From contig NZ_JAATEN010000017.1 of assembly GCF_012034935.1 (NCBI RefSeq), positions 82,652-146,651 on the forward strand: 64,000 bases of DNA. The letters run 5' to 3'. This stretch comes from Streptomyces zingiberis (GTDB lineage Bacteria > Actinomycetota > Actinomycetes > Streptomycetales > Streptomycetaceae). This document shows, in pieces, positions 7,691 to 15,264 of this stretch (the stretch's first letter is position 1; every line of letters begins with the position of its first letter). A program made the position numbers and the translations under genes. The notes under the pieces were generated by a model. That model was not told where the DNA came from, made no database searches, and saw only the letters and a program-made list of their open reading frames with translations.

Positions 7691-9070
7691 TCAGGTGACC
7701 GGCCCTGAGCGGGGCGTGGTCTCCGCGCCTCCACGGTACCCGGCGCTTCCGGGCACCGGCGCGGGGGTGTCCGGGGCGGGCGGGAGCACCCCCGCGGCCG
7801 GGGTGAAGGAGACCGGGAGCGTCCGCAGTCCGCGCATGATCAGGCCGCCGCGCCACCGGAGTTCCGCCGGGTCGGCGGCGAGGGCCAGATCGGGGAGGCG
7901 GCGCAGCAGGGTGGCCAGCGCGGTGCGCGCCTCCAGCCGGGCGAGCGGCGCGCCGAGGCAGTAGTGGATGCCGTGGCCGTAGCCGAGGTGCTGGTTGTCG
8001 GTCCGGGCCAGGTCGAGGGTGTCGGGGTCGGGGAAGCGCTCCGGGTCGCGGTCGGCCGCGGCGAGCACGACGAGGACGGGGTCGCCCGCCGCGATCCGCC
8101 GCCCGCCGACGGTGAGCGGCTCGGTGGCGAAGCGCCAGGTGGCGAGTTCCACCGGCCCGTCCCAGCGCAGCAGTTCCTCCACCCCGGTGGCCAGCAGCTC
8201 CGTCTCGCCGTCGGCCAGGGAGCGCTGGAGCCGGGTCCGCTGTCCCGGGTCGCGCAGCAGCGCGTAGACCCCGTTGCCGATCAGGTTCACGGTGGTCTCG
8301 AAGCCGGCGAACAGGAGGATGAAGGCCATGGCGGCGGCCTCGCTCTCGGTGAGGTGCTCCCCGTGGTCGCTCGCCCGGATCAGACCGGAGATGAGGTCCT
8401 CGTCCGGGTCCGCCACCGGTCCCAGCGCCGCCCGCTTGCGGTGGATCAGCTCGCCGAGATAGTCCCGCATCTTCCGCACGGAACGGCCAACGCCGCCGCG
8501 CGGGGCCCGCCCGCCGGGGCCGGAGTGACGCATCATCATGCCGGCCCAGTCGCGGAAGTCGTCCTGGTCCTCGCGGGGGACGCCGAGCAGGTCACAGATG
8601 GCGAAGATGGGCAGCGGGAAGGCGAAGTCGTGGATGAGATCGGCCTCCCCGCGGGCCGCGAAACCGTCGATGAGCCGGTCGGTCAGCTCCCGCACCCGGG
8701 GCTCGAACGCGGCCACCCGGCGGGGGGTGAACGCCTTGGCCACCAGCCGCCGCAGCCGGGTGTGGTCGGGCGGGTCGATGTTGAGCAGATGGGTCATGAG
8801 ATCGGCGCCGCGCTCGCCGGGGATGCCGACCTTGCCCTTGGCGTGCGCCGTCTCGGAATGGTGCGCCGGGTTCTTCGACAGCCGGGCGTCGGCGAGGGCC
8901 TGCCGCGCGTCGGCGTACCGGGTCACCAGCCACGCCTCCACCCCGCTGGGCAGGGTGGTGCGGTGCACGGGGCTGTGCTCGCGCAGCCAGGCGTACGCCG
9001 GGTAGGGGTCGTCGGCGAACTCCTTGCCGAAGAGGGTGTGCGGGCAGCGGGCGTCGGTCGTCTCGGGCAC
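7691..9070 (-). CDS. Cytochrome P450, CYP107-like
   Basis: A 459-residue soluble class I bacterial P450 monooxygenase that would use ferredoxin and ferredoxin reductase from elsewhere. The oxygen-activating I-helix motif is AGFETT, the K-helix ExxR is in VEELLRWDGPVE, and the heme-Cys loop is YGHGIHYCLGAPLAR, where Tyr replaces the usual Phe of FGxGxHxC. The early NIDPPDHTRLRRLVAKAFTPRR segment is characteristic of CYP107 and CYP105 enzymes. Start is GTG 9070. There is no adjacent ferredoxin or biosynthetic cluster; S. coelicolor has a P450 (CYP107P1) at the same place between rpf and mazG, so it appears to belong to the conserved core. Its substrate is unknown. Confidence 0.93.
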   Translation of the reverse strand: MPETTDARCPHTLFGKEFADDPYPAYAWLREHSPVHRTTLPSGVEAWLVTRYADARQALADARLSKNPAHHSETAHAKGKVGIPGERGADLMTHLLNIDPPDHTRLRRLVAKAFTPRRVAAFEPRVRELTDRLIDGFAARGEADLIHDFAFPLPIFAICDLLGVPREDQDDFRDWAGMMMRHSGPGGRAPRGGVGRSVRKMRDYLGELIHRKRAALGPVADPDEDLISGLIRASDHGEHLTESEAAAMAFILLFAGFETTVNLIGNGVYALLRDPGQRTRLQRSLADGETELLATGVEELLRWDGPVELATWRFATEPLTVGGRRIAAGDPVLVVLAAADRDPERFPDPDTLDLARTDNQHLGYGHGIHYCLGAPLARLEARTALATLLRRLPDLALAADPAELRWRGGLIMRGLRTLPVSFTPAAGVLPPAPDTPAPVPGSAGYRGGAETTPRSGPVT

Positions 9071-9190
9071 GCCCCCGACCGTACCGGCAGGTCACGGACG
9101 CGCCGGTGCCGGGCGGGCCCGCCGTGGCCGGTGCGCGCCGGGGCGGGCCGGCCGTGGTGATGTCCCCCGCGTCCGCCCCGGCGGCGGGTG

Positions 9191-9625
9191 TCAGCCCGTG
9201 CCGTGGCCGCTGCCGCCGCGGTCCCAGGCCGGGCGCTCGGGGGCGGGACCGCCGGCCTCGCCGCTGCCGGGCGCCTCCTCCTCCACGCCGTAGGGCCCCA
9301 GCTCGTGCGGGAGGCGCCGCTTGCCCTCCGGGGGCAGTTCCGGCGAGTGCTCGCGGTGGCCCTCGACCACGTCACCCGTGCCCGTCGCGTCCTGGTGCCC
9401 CGGCCCGTGGTCGGGAGCCGTGCGGTGGCCGTACTCCTCGCGTGTCTGCCAGGCGCCGGCGCGCTGCTGCTGCCCCTTCGGCACGCCGGGCTCGCGCGCC
9501 TTCTGCCGCCGGCCGAACGCCACGGCCCCGATCAGGAGGCCCACCACGCCCAGCCCGATCAGCAGAGGGCCGAGCCCCACCCAGAGGTCCTTCGCCGCCG
9601 CGATCTCCAAGCTCAGCTGATACAT
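9191..9625 (-). CDS. DUF6479 family small membrane protein
   Basis: A 144-residue protein with a single transmembrane helix near the N-terminus (about residues 14-37, LWVGLGPLLIGLGVVGLLIG) followed by a positively charged stop-transfer segment (GRRQKAR). The hydrophilic tail is His/Gly/Glu-rich and probably cytoplasmic. The opening MYQLSLEIAAAKDLWVG is characteristic of a Streptomyces-only family of unknown function. It stands alone between the P450 and mazG. Confidence 0.75.
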   Translation of the reverse strand: MYQLSLEIAAAKDLWVGLGPLLIGLGVVGLLIGAVAFGRRQKAREPGVPKGQQQRAGAWQTREEYGHRTAPDHGPGHQDATGTGDVVEGHREHSPELPPEGKRRLPHELGPYGVEEEAPGSGEAGGPAPERPAWDRGGSGHGTG

Positions 9626-9710
9626 GATCCCCGGGTACCCGCCCCGAAGGGGGTCAATCCGGGCGCCCCGGGGACCACGGCGGGCTCGCGGGAGCGGCGG
9701 GCCCGGGGAA

Positions 9711-10850
9711 TCAGGCGGGGCGCTCCGCCGCGCGGATCGCGTCGCGGTAGGCGCGGGACGTGGCGCGGAGCGCGGACTCCGGGTCGGTGCCGGCCGCCTC
9801 GGCGCGCGCCGCCAGGTCCAGCAGCGCCGCTCCGAAACGGGCGCTGGCGGTGTCCGGTCCGGCGTCCGGTCCGGCGTCCGCCTCCGGCGCCGCGGGCAGG
9901 GGCACGTCCAGCCCGGCGGTGCGGGCCCGGGCGGCCAGCTTGGCGGCCAGGGCGAGCGCGGGCTGTCCGAGCGGGATGCCCTCGGTGACCGAATCCCGGC
10001 GCTTCTCGACCGCCTTGGTCCGCAGCCAGTGCGCCTTGACCTCTTCCGGCGTCTCGGCGGTCTCCTCGCCGAAGATGTGCGGGTGACGGTGGACGAGCTT
10101 GTCCACGATGGTTCCCGCCACGTCGTCGATGGAGAACGGCTCCGTCTCGTCCTCCTCCGCGATCCGGGCGTGGAAGACCACCTGGAGGAGCACGTCGCCC
10201 AGCTCCTCGCGGAGCGCCTGCCGGTCCCCGTCCTCGATCGCCTCGACCAGCTCGTACGCCTCCTCGATGGCGTACTTGACCAGGCCCTCGGCGGTCTGCC
10301 GGCTGCTCCACGGGCACGCGGCGCGGATCGTGTCCATCACCTGCACCAGGTCCAGCAGCCGGGCGCCCGGCAGGTCGTAGGAGGCGGGCAGGAGCTCCAG
10401 CTCGGGCATCCGGAACCGGCCGGAGCCGGCGAGCCGGGCGAGGCCGTCGGTCAGCCGGGGATCTCCCTCCCCCGCGGGGAGGACGACGACCGTGCGGCCA
10501 CCCGCCACCGGGCCGGCCGGCTCCCCGGTCCCCGTGTCCCCCGTGTCCCCCGTGTCCCCCGTGTCCCCCGTGTCCCCCGTGTCCCCCGTGCAGTAGGCGA
10601 CCAGTTCCTCCGCGGACGGCGGCTCCTCACCGGACTCCACCGCGATGCCCGCCTCGCGCAGATACGGAAGCTGCGGATGGTCCGGGTCGGGGCAGAGCAC
10701 GCGGTCGGCCGCGCGCAGGACGCTCCAGGCGGGCCAGGAGAGCAGGCCCGGGGCGACCCGGTGGCTGGTGGTGAGGAGGACGATACGGCCGTGGGCGGCC
10801 GGTGCGGCGGGCCCGGGGGCCGCTGTCGGATCCTGCGTCGCGTCGGTCAC
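9711..10850 (-). CDS. mazG: Nucleoside triphosphate pyrophosphohydrolase MazG
   Basis: Hydrolyses (d)NTPs to NMP and PPi, cleaning the nucleotide pool. The all-alpha MazG domain occupies about residues 160-370, with the metal-binding EEAYELVEAIEDG (from residue 206) and ELGDVLLQVVFHARI. The second half carries the HPHIFGEE signature found in MazG proteins. The first 150 residues (GRIVLLTTSHRVAPGLLSW, VLCPDPDHPQ) look like a shortened relative of the tetrapyrrole methylase domain that precedes MazG in Bacillus YabN. The SAM-binding motifs are not evident, so this part may be inactive. Within it is a (Gly-Asp-Thr)6 insert made by a 9-base tandem repeat. Start is GTG 10850; an upstream ATG at 10855 is out of frame. 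Confidence 0.93.
   Translation of the reverse strand: MTDATQDPTAAPGPAAPAAHGRIVLLTTSHRVAPGLLSWPAWSVLRAADRVLCPDPDHPQLPYLREAGIAVESGEEPPSAEELVAYCTGDTGDTGDTGDTGDTGDTGTGEPAGPVAGGRTVVVLPAGEGDPRLTDGLARLAGSGRFRMPELELLPASYDLPGARLLDLVQVMDTIRAACPWSSRQTAEGLVKYAIEEAYELVEAIEDGDRQALREELGDVLLQVVFHARIAEEDETEPFSIDDVAGTIVDKLVHRHPHIFGEETAETPEEVKAHWLRTKAVEKRRDSVTEGIPLGQPALALAAKLAARARTAGLDVPLPAAPEADAGPDAGPDTASARFGAALLDLAARAEAAGTDPESALRATSRAYRDAIRAAERPA
10534..10587. repeat. 9-bp minisatellite (GTGTCCCCC)6 inside mazG
   Basis: Six perfect head-to-tail copies of GTGTCCCCC encode GDT repeats in MazG (residues about 89-106). The unit is a multiple of three, so copy-number change keeps the frame. It lies in the linker between the N-terminal domain and the MazG domain. 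Confidence 0.95.
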
Positions 10851-11022
10851 GGCATCGAACGTAACCCACCACGCGGGGGCGTCCGGCGCCGGTGGTCACC
10901 GCCCGCGGCTCCCCCGGCTCCCCCGGCGAGCACGGCCACCGGGTGGTGCGGCGCGTCGACCGGGCGCCGCCCCCGCCGGGGCGGGCGGCGGCGTCACGAG
11001 GCGGCGGGCGGCGGGTGGGCCG

Positions 11023-11664
11023 TCAGGACTGGCGGGCCGCCTCCGGGGTCGGCTTCAGCCAGGACTCCTGGACGGAGTCGAGCAGCACCTGCTTGTCGTT
11101 CCACTTGCCGAAGCGCGGGTTGACCTGGACGTTCATGCTCTTCGACGCCTTCTGGAGCGCCTCGACGACCTTCTGCTGGCCCTGCGGGCTGGTGCGGTCC
11201 GCACCCATGCTCTCCGCCAGCTTGTCCATGAGCACCTGGTTGCGCAGCGTCTCCTCCAGCATCGCGGGGCCGATGGAGTACTGCTGGAGCCACATCTCGC
11301 GCAGCCGGTCGGCGCCGCCGGCGGCCTCCTCCGCCTGGCCGCGGATCCGCTGGACCTCGGCCCGGCTGGCGCTCACCCCGGCGTCCGCGGCGGCCCGGGC
11401 CAGCACCTTGTCGAAGATCATGCTGTTGAGGGTGGAACGGCTGAGCCGTCCCGTGCCGGAGATGAGCGCCTTGGCGTCCCGCGACTCGCCCTGGGCCGCC
11501 CGGACGTCCGCCACCTGCGCCTGGACCTGGGAGACGGTGATCCGGTCGCCGTCCACCACGGCCGCGGACCCCGGATGTGTGTCGTCACCACAGCCCGTGA
11601 GCAGCGGCGTCGCGGCCATCAGCGCGACGGCGGAGAGGGAGAGGACGGACCGGCGGCGGTGCAT
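11023..11664 (-). CDS. SurA-like lipoprotein
   Basis: A 213-residue lipoprotein. The signal peptide ends in the lipobox LLTGC, with lipidated Cys25. The mature part resembles the SurA N-terminal chaperone domain: the VDGDRITVSQVQAQV start, LNSMIFDKVLARAAADAGVS, an EEAAGG segment, and a terminal QVNPRFGKWNDKQVLL motif also found in PrsA/SurA-type proteins. No parvulin prolyl-isomerase domain follows, so it is probably a periplasmic-face chaperone without isomerase activity. It is strongly conserved between mazG and mfd in Streptomyces. GGAGG lies upstream of the ATG. Confidence 0.85.
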   Translation of the reverse strand: MHRRRSVLSLSAVALMAATPLLTGCGDDTHPGSAAVVDGDRITVSQVQAQVADVRAAQGESRDAKALISGTGRLSRSTLNSMIFDKVLARAAADAGVSASRAEVQRIRGQAEEAAGGADRLREMWLQQYSIGPAMLEETLRNQVLMDKLAESMGADRTSPQGQQKVVEALQKASKSMNVQVNPRFGKWNDKQVLLDSVQESWLKPTPEAARQS

Positions 11665-11748
11665 GGAGCCTCCAGGCTTCGGGACTCCCGGCCCGGGCGG
11701 GGCGGGGAGGGCGGGCCGTGCTGCGGCGGACGATCGGTGCGGTGATCG

Positions 11749-11776
11749 ATATTAGGTAGTCGGCGCGGCGGGAACC
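11749..11776 (-). promoter_or_regulatory. Possible promoter of the surA-like gene
   Basis: A TAATAT -10 hexamer (11754-11749, minus strand) sits in a short AT-rich pocket; a weak -35, TGGTTC, lies 16 bases upstream. The predicted start gives a leader of about 80 bases. Confidence 0.4.
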
Positions 11777-12277
11777 AGCACTTCTTCCGGACTCTTCTCG
11801 GATCCGCGTGACCGGCCCGCGGCGGGGCCTCCCCCGGCCGCTCCGGGGCCGTCGGATCGGAGCCGACGGGCCGGGGCCGACGGGCCGCAGCCACCGGGCC
11901 GGGGCCGACGGGCCGAGCCCGCCCGAGTCCCGTGCCGGTCCTGCCCGGCCCTGCCCGGCCCCGCCGTCCGCACGCCGTACCGCGCGGTGGCGGGCACGCC
12001 CGGCGTACCGCGCGATGAGGGCCACCCCCGGGGGGTCGCCGGTCCGGGCCCGTACCGGGTCAGGGGCGGCGACGCCGCTGGAGAGCCGTGAGCCGAGCGG
12101 CGCGAAGGCCCGGACCGGGTGCCGGAAAGCCGGAAAGCCGACGGGACCGGGGAACGACGCACGGCACGGAGGACCGGAGGACCGAAAGTTGGCCCGCCGT
12201 TCCCCTGGGCTTCGGCCGGGTGTCGCCGGGGCGCGGGAGTCTCGCCCTCCGGCGCGCGCCACCCCGCGCGCGCCGCC
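11777..12277. other. Gene-free GC-rich interval
   Basis: Separates the divergent surA-like and acyltransferase genes. Open frames here are uninterrupted only because of extreme GC content and encode Arg/Pro/Gly-rich sequence with no recognisable domain. An N-terminal extension of the acyltransferase from ATG 12119 is possible but unsupported. Confidence 0.5.
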
Positions 12278-13516
12278 GTGCCCTCGTCGCCTCCCCTCCA
12301 GGTTGCCCCGTTGCCCTCCCAGGATCTGACCGCCGACGCCACCGCCGCCCCGGGATCCACCCCGGCCCCCGCCGGCCGGCCCACCGCGGACGCGCAGCCC
12401 ACCGGCGCGGACCCGCGGCCCGCGCCCCCGGACCCCGCCGGCCCGGCCGGCCCGGCTCCCGTGTCGCCGGAGTCCGCACGTGCGGCCGGCTCCGCCGCGC
12501 CCCGCGAACACCGGTACGACATCGACCTCATCCGGCTGCTCTGCTCCTGCGGGGTGATCCTCGGCCATGTCGGCTCGGCGTTCATCGCGGCCGTGGCGCA
12601 CGAGGAGGCGAACGGCCCGGCCGCGTACTGGGCGGGGATGACGGCGGACGCGATCAGCCGCTTCGCGGTGCCGATGTACTTCGCCATCGCGGGCTGGGCC
12701 GTCCTGGTGGGCGCGCCCCCGCGGGACGGGCGGCGGGTGTGGCAGCGGATCGTCAAGATCGGGATACCGCTGGCGGTGTGGACCGCCGTCTACCTCCTCT
12801 GGGGACGGCTGACCGGGAGCAACGAGGATCCGCTGCGCGAGCTGGCGCCGGCCTCGCTCCTCGCCTCCGTCCGCCCCGCCTACCACCTCTGGTACCTCTA
12901 CACCTATCTTCCGGTGATCTCGCTGCTGGCGTGCGCCGCCCTCGTGCGCGCCGGCCGGCGGCCGTGGGGGCTCGCCGCCGGTCTGCTGGGGCTGGCCGTC
13001 GCGCCCCAGCTCCTGGCCGACCTGGGGGTGCTCACCGGCTGGGACATGCCCCGGTTCGGCTGGGGCTTCGTCGTGTACCAGATCGTGTACGCCGTCGTCG
13101 GGGCGCTGCTGTTCGCGCTGCCCGCCGGTGCCGCGGGGCGGCGGTGGCCCTGGGCCGTGGTGACCGTGGCCGCGGTGGGCGGGATCCTCTGGTACCAGCA
13201 CGCGGTCCACTACGTGATCCCCAACGCGCATCTCCTCGTGGCACTCCTCCTCTTCGGGGCGCTGCTCTCGCTGCACCGGATCCGGGTGCCGGAGCGGCTG
13301 CGCCCGGCGCTGGGGAGACTGGCGGCCGCCGCGTACGGGGCCTACCTGGTGCATGTGCTGGTGATCGACGTGCTGGCGGAACCGGTGGTGTCCCCGCGGG
13401 CCGGCGTGGCGGGGGCGGCGCTGCTCACGGTCGCCCTCACCGTGGCGACGGTGGTGGTCTCCTTCGGGGCCAGCCTGGCGTGGGGGCGGCTGGGGCTGCG
13501 GCGGTGGCTCGGCTGA
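12278..13516 (+). CDS. Membrane acyltransferase (acyltransferase_3 family)
   Basis: A polytopic membrane protein of the OafB/NodX-type acyltransferase_3 family, which moves acetyl or other acyl groups onto carbohydrates or other acceptors. The first 70 or so residues are a Pro/Ala-rich cytoplasmic region. The family core begins at HRYDIDLIRLLCSCGVILGHV, where the conserved Arg and His lie in the first helix. About ten hydrophobic helices follow, including the AYHLWYLYTYLP segment with its conserved His-Leu-Trp-Tyr. The start is uncertain: GTG 12278 is a compromise, and TTG 12311 or ATG 12119 are in frame. A glycosyltransferase gene lies 660 bases downstream on the same strand, suggesting but not proving a shared role in surface glycan decoration. 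Confidence 0.82.
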   Translation: MPSSPPLQVAPLPSQDLTADATAAPGSTPAPAGRPTADAQPTGADPRPAPPDPAGPAGPAPVSPESARAAGSAAPREHRYDIDLIRLLCSCGVILGHVGSAFIAAVAHEEANGPAAYWAGMTADAISRFAVPMYFAIAGWAVLVGAPPRDGRRVWQRIVKIGIPLAVWTAVYLLWGRLTGSNEDPLRELAPASLLASVRPAYHLWYLYTYLPVISLLACAALVRAGRRPWGLAAGLLGLAVAPQLLADLGVLTGWDMPRFGWGFVVYQIVYAVVGALLFALPAGAAGRRWPWAVVTVAAVGGILWYQHAVHYVIPNAHLLVALLLFGALLSLHRIRVPERLRPALGRLAAAAYGAYLVHVLVIDVLAEPVVSPRAGVAGAALLTVALTVATVVVSFGASLAWGRLGLRRWLG

Positions 13517-13566
13517 GCGCTCGTCCACCGGAGTCCCGCGCCGGCGCGCGCTCCATCGCGCCCTCC

Positions 13567-13659
13567 CCGTGGCACCCCTGTGGCCAGGCCCCCGTGGCAC
13601 CCCACTGTGGCCACCCTCCGTGGCACCCCACTGTGGCCACACTCCGTGGCCACGGTGCC
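13567..13659. repeat. 26-bp tandem repeat between acyltransferase and glycosyltransferase
   Basis: Three and a half copies begin at 13567, 13592, 13618 and 13644. The core unit CCGTGGCACCCCACTGTGG is followed by CCAC and a short spacer. Units contain the palindrome GTGGCCAC. It lies about 50 bases after the acyltransferase stop. The rest of the gene-free interval 13517-14177 is GC-rich without a recognisable gene. Confidence 0.9.
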
Positions 13660-14177
13660 GGGCGAGCCGCACGCCCCGTGTCCCCGCCCTGCCACCGCCG
13701 GCTCCCGCCAACCGCCGGCCCCTGCCGGCGCACCCCTGCCACCACCGGCCCCGGCGCCGGTTCCGCGGGCCGCCGCCCGCCGCACCGACCCGACACCCGG
13801 CGTTCACCCGCCGCTCCCCGGGACGCCATCCGGCGGGGCCGCCGTTTCCCTACGGTTCCCCTGGTGCCGTGGCCGGGAAGGGGTGCCGGGAAGCGCGCGC
13901 CCCACATGGCGCGTCGCGCGGCGGAGTCCCACCCGTCCACCGGGCGTGCCCGGATGACGCGGGGACGCGGCGCGCGGGCATCCCGGCCGGAGGCCCGGGA
14001 GAACGCCGCACCGGACGCCGCGAGCCGGTGTCCCTCCCCGGCCACGGCACCAGCGCCCCGCCGGGGACACCCGGCCGCGGCCCCCGCGCCGCACACCCCG
14101 ACCCCCGCCCCGAGAACCCCGACCCCGGGCGGCGCCACCGCGGCGCGCCACCGAACCCCGACAAGGCAGACAGACCG

Positions 14178-15215
14178 TTGACCAAGCTCTCCGTCATAGT
14201 CCCCTGCTACAACGTCGAGCGTTATCTGCCCGACACCTTGCACAGCCTGGCCGCCAACGCCGCGGAGCACATCGAGTTCATCCTCGTCGACGACCACTCG
14301 ACGGACGCCACGTCCGAGATCCTCGACCGCGCCCGCCGGACCCTGCCCCGCGCCACGGTGATCCGGCAGCCGGAGAACGGCGGCATCTCCCACGCCCGCA
14401 ACACCGGGCTCGCGGCGGCGAGCGGACGGTACGTCACCTTCCTGGACGGGGACGACTGGTACGGCCGCGGCCACCTCGACGACCTGCTCTCCGCCGCGGA
14501 GTCGCTGGGCTGTGACTTCGTCCGCACCGACCACGTCCAGTGCACCGGCACCACCCGGGTGGTGCGCCGCGCCCCCGCCCCGGTGCGCGGCACCGTCGTC
14601 CACCCCCGGGACACCATCACCCCGGCGCACAGGGAGACGATGGTGGACTACCCCTTCGTCTGGGCGGGCGTCTACCACCGGCGGCTCTTCGAGGACGGGG
14701 CGCTGCGCTTCGACACCGGGCTGCGCACCGCCGAGGACCGGCTGTGGACCTGGCGGCTGTATCTCGCCGCCGAGACGAGCGCGACCGTCGGCCTGCTCGG
14801 CGTCTTCTACCGGCGCGGGGTCACCACCTCCCTCACCCAGATCCTCGACGAACGCCAGCTCGACTTCCTCCCCGCCCACGACGCGATGCTCGAACTGGTG
14901 CTGGCCGACCCGGAGCGGGACCGCTTCCTGCCCAAGGTCGTGCGCACGTACTGCGCGCTGATCGCCTTCCACCTGGCGAAGGCCGGCCGCTACCAGCCGC
15001 GCGTGGCGCGGCGGCTGAAGCGGGAGGCCGCGGCGGCGCTGGGCCGGATGCCGGAGGACGTCCTGGAGCGGACGCTGGCGGAGATCGGCCCGGAGCGCGC
15101 GCGGCTGCTCGACGGCCTCCGGCCGGGCGGGGCACGGGGCCGCCGCGGTGGCCGGGGACCGGCCGGCACCACGGGGGACGCGGAGGCCGGCCGGGTACCG
15201 GTGTCCCGGGCCTGA
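14178..15215 (+). CDS. Family 2 glycosyltransferase
   Basis: A 345-residue GT-A fold glycosyltransferase, likely cytoplasmic. The N-terminal SVIVPCYNVERYLPDTLHSL, the VDDHSTDAT motif and NGGISHARNTGLAAASGRYV are the nucleotide-sugar binding elements. FLDGDDWYG supplies the DxD-like metal site, and AEDRLWTWRLY is the typical ED catalytic segment. The C-terminal 100 residues are helical and rich in Arg/Ala. Start is TTG 14178, directly before the MTKLSVIVP opening; the open frame extends 600 bases further upstream only through low-complexity sequence. Sugar donor and acceptor are unknown. It is convergent with the kinase gene downstream. Confidence 0.88.
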   Translation: MTKLSVIVPCYNVERYLPDTLHSLAANAAEHIEFILVDDHSTDATSEILDRARRTLPRATVIRQPENGGISHARNTGLAAASGRYVTFLDGDDWYGRGHLDDLLSAAESLGCDFVRTDHVQCTGTTRVVRRAPAPVRGTVVHPRDTITPAHRETMVDYPFVWAGVYHRRLFEDGALRFDTGLRTAEDRLWTWRLYLAAETSATVGLLGVFYRRGVTTSLTQILDERQLDFLPAHDAMLELVLADPERDRFLPKVVRTYCALIAFHLAKAGRYQPRVARRLKREAAAALGRMPEDVLERTLAEIGPERARLLDGLRPGGARGRRGGRGPAGTTGDAEAGRVPVSRA

Positions 15216-15264
15216 TCCCGGGGCCGGCCCGGCACCCGGCCCGGCGCCCGGATCCGGCCTGGGT

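Noticed and set aside
7691..9070. P450 as part of a secondary metabolite cluster
   Set aside because: Its neighbours are core genes (rpf, DUF6479, mazG), and no redox partner or biosynthetic enzyme is adjacent.
13567..13659. Possible CRISPR array
   Set aside because: Units are contiguous without unique spacers, there are too few copies, and no cas gene is present in the window.
12278..15215. Acyltransferase plus glycosyltransferase as a polysaccharide biosynthesis cluster
   Set aside because: They are 660 bases apart with an intervening repeat, and no polymerase, flippase or sugar-nucleotide genes accompany them.
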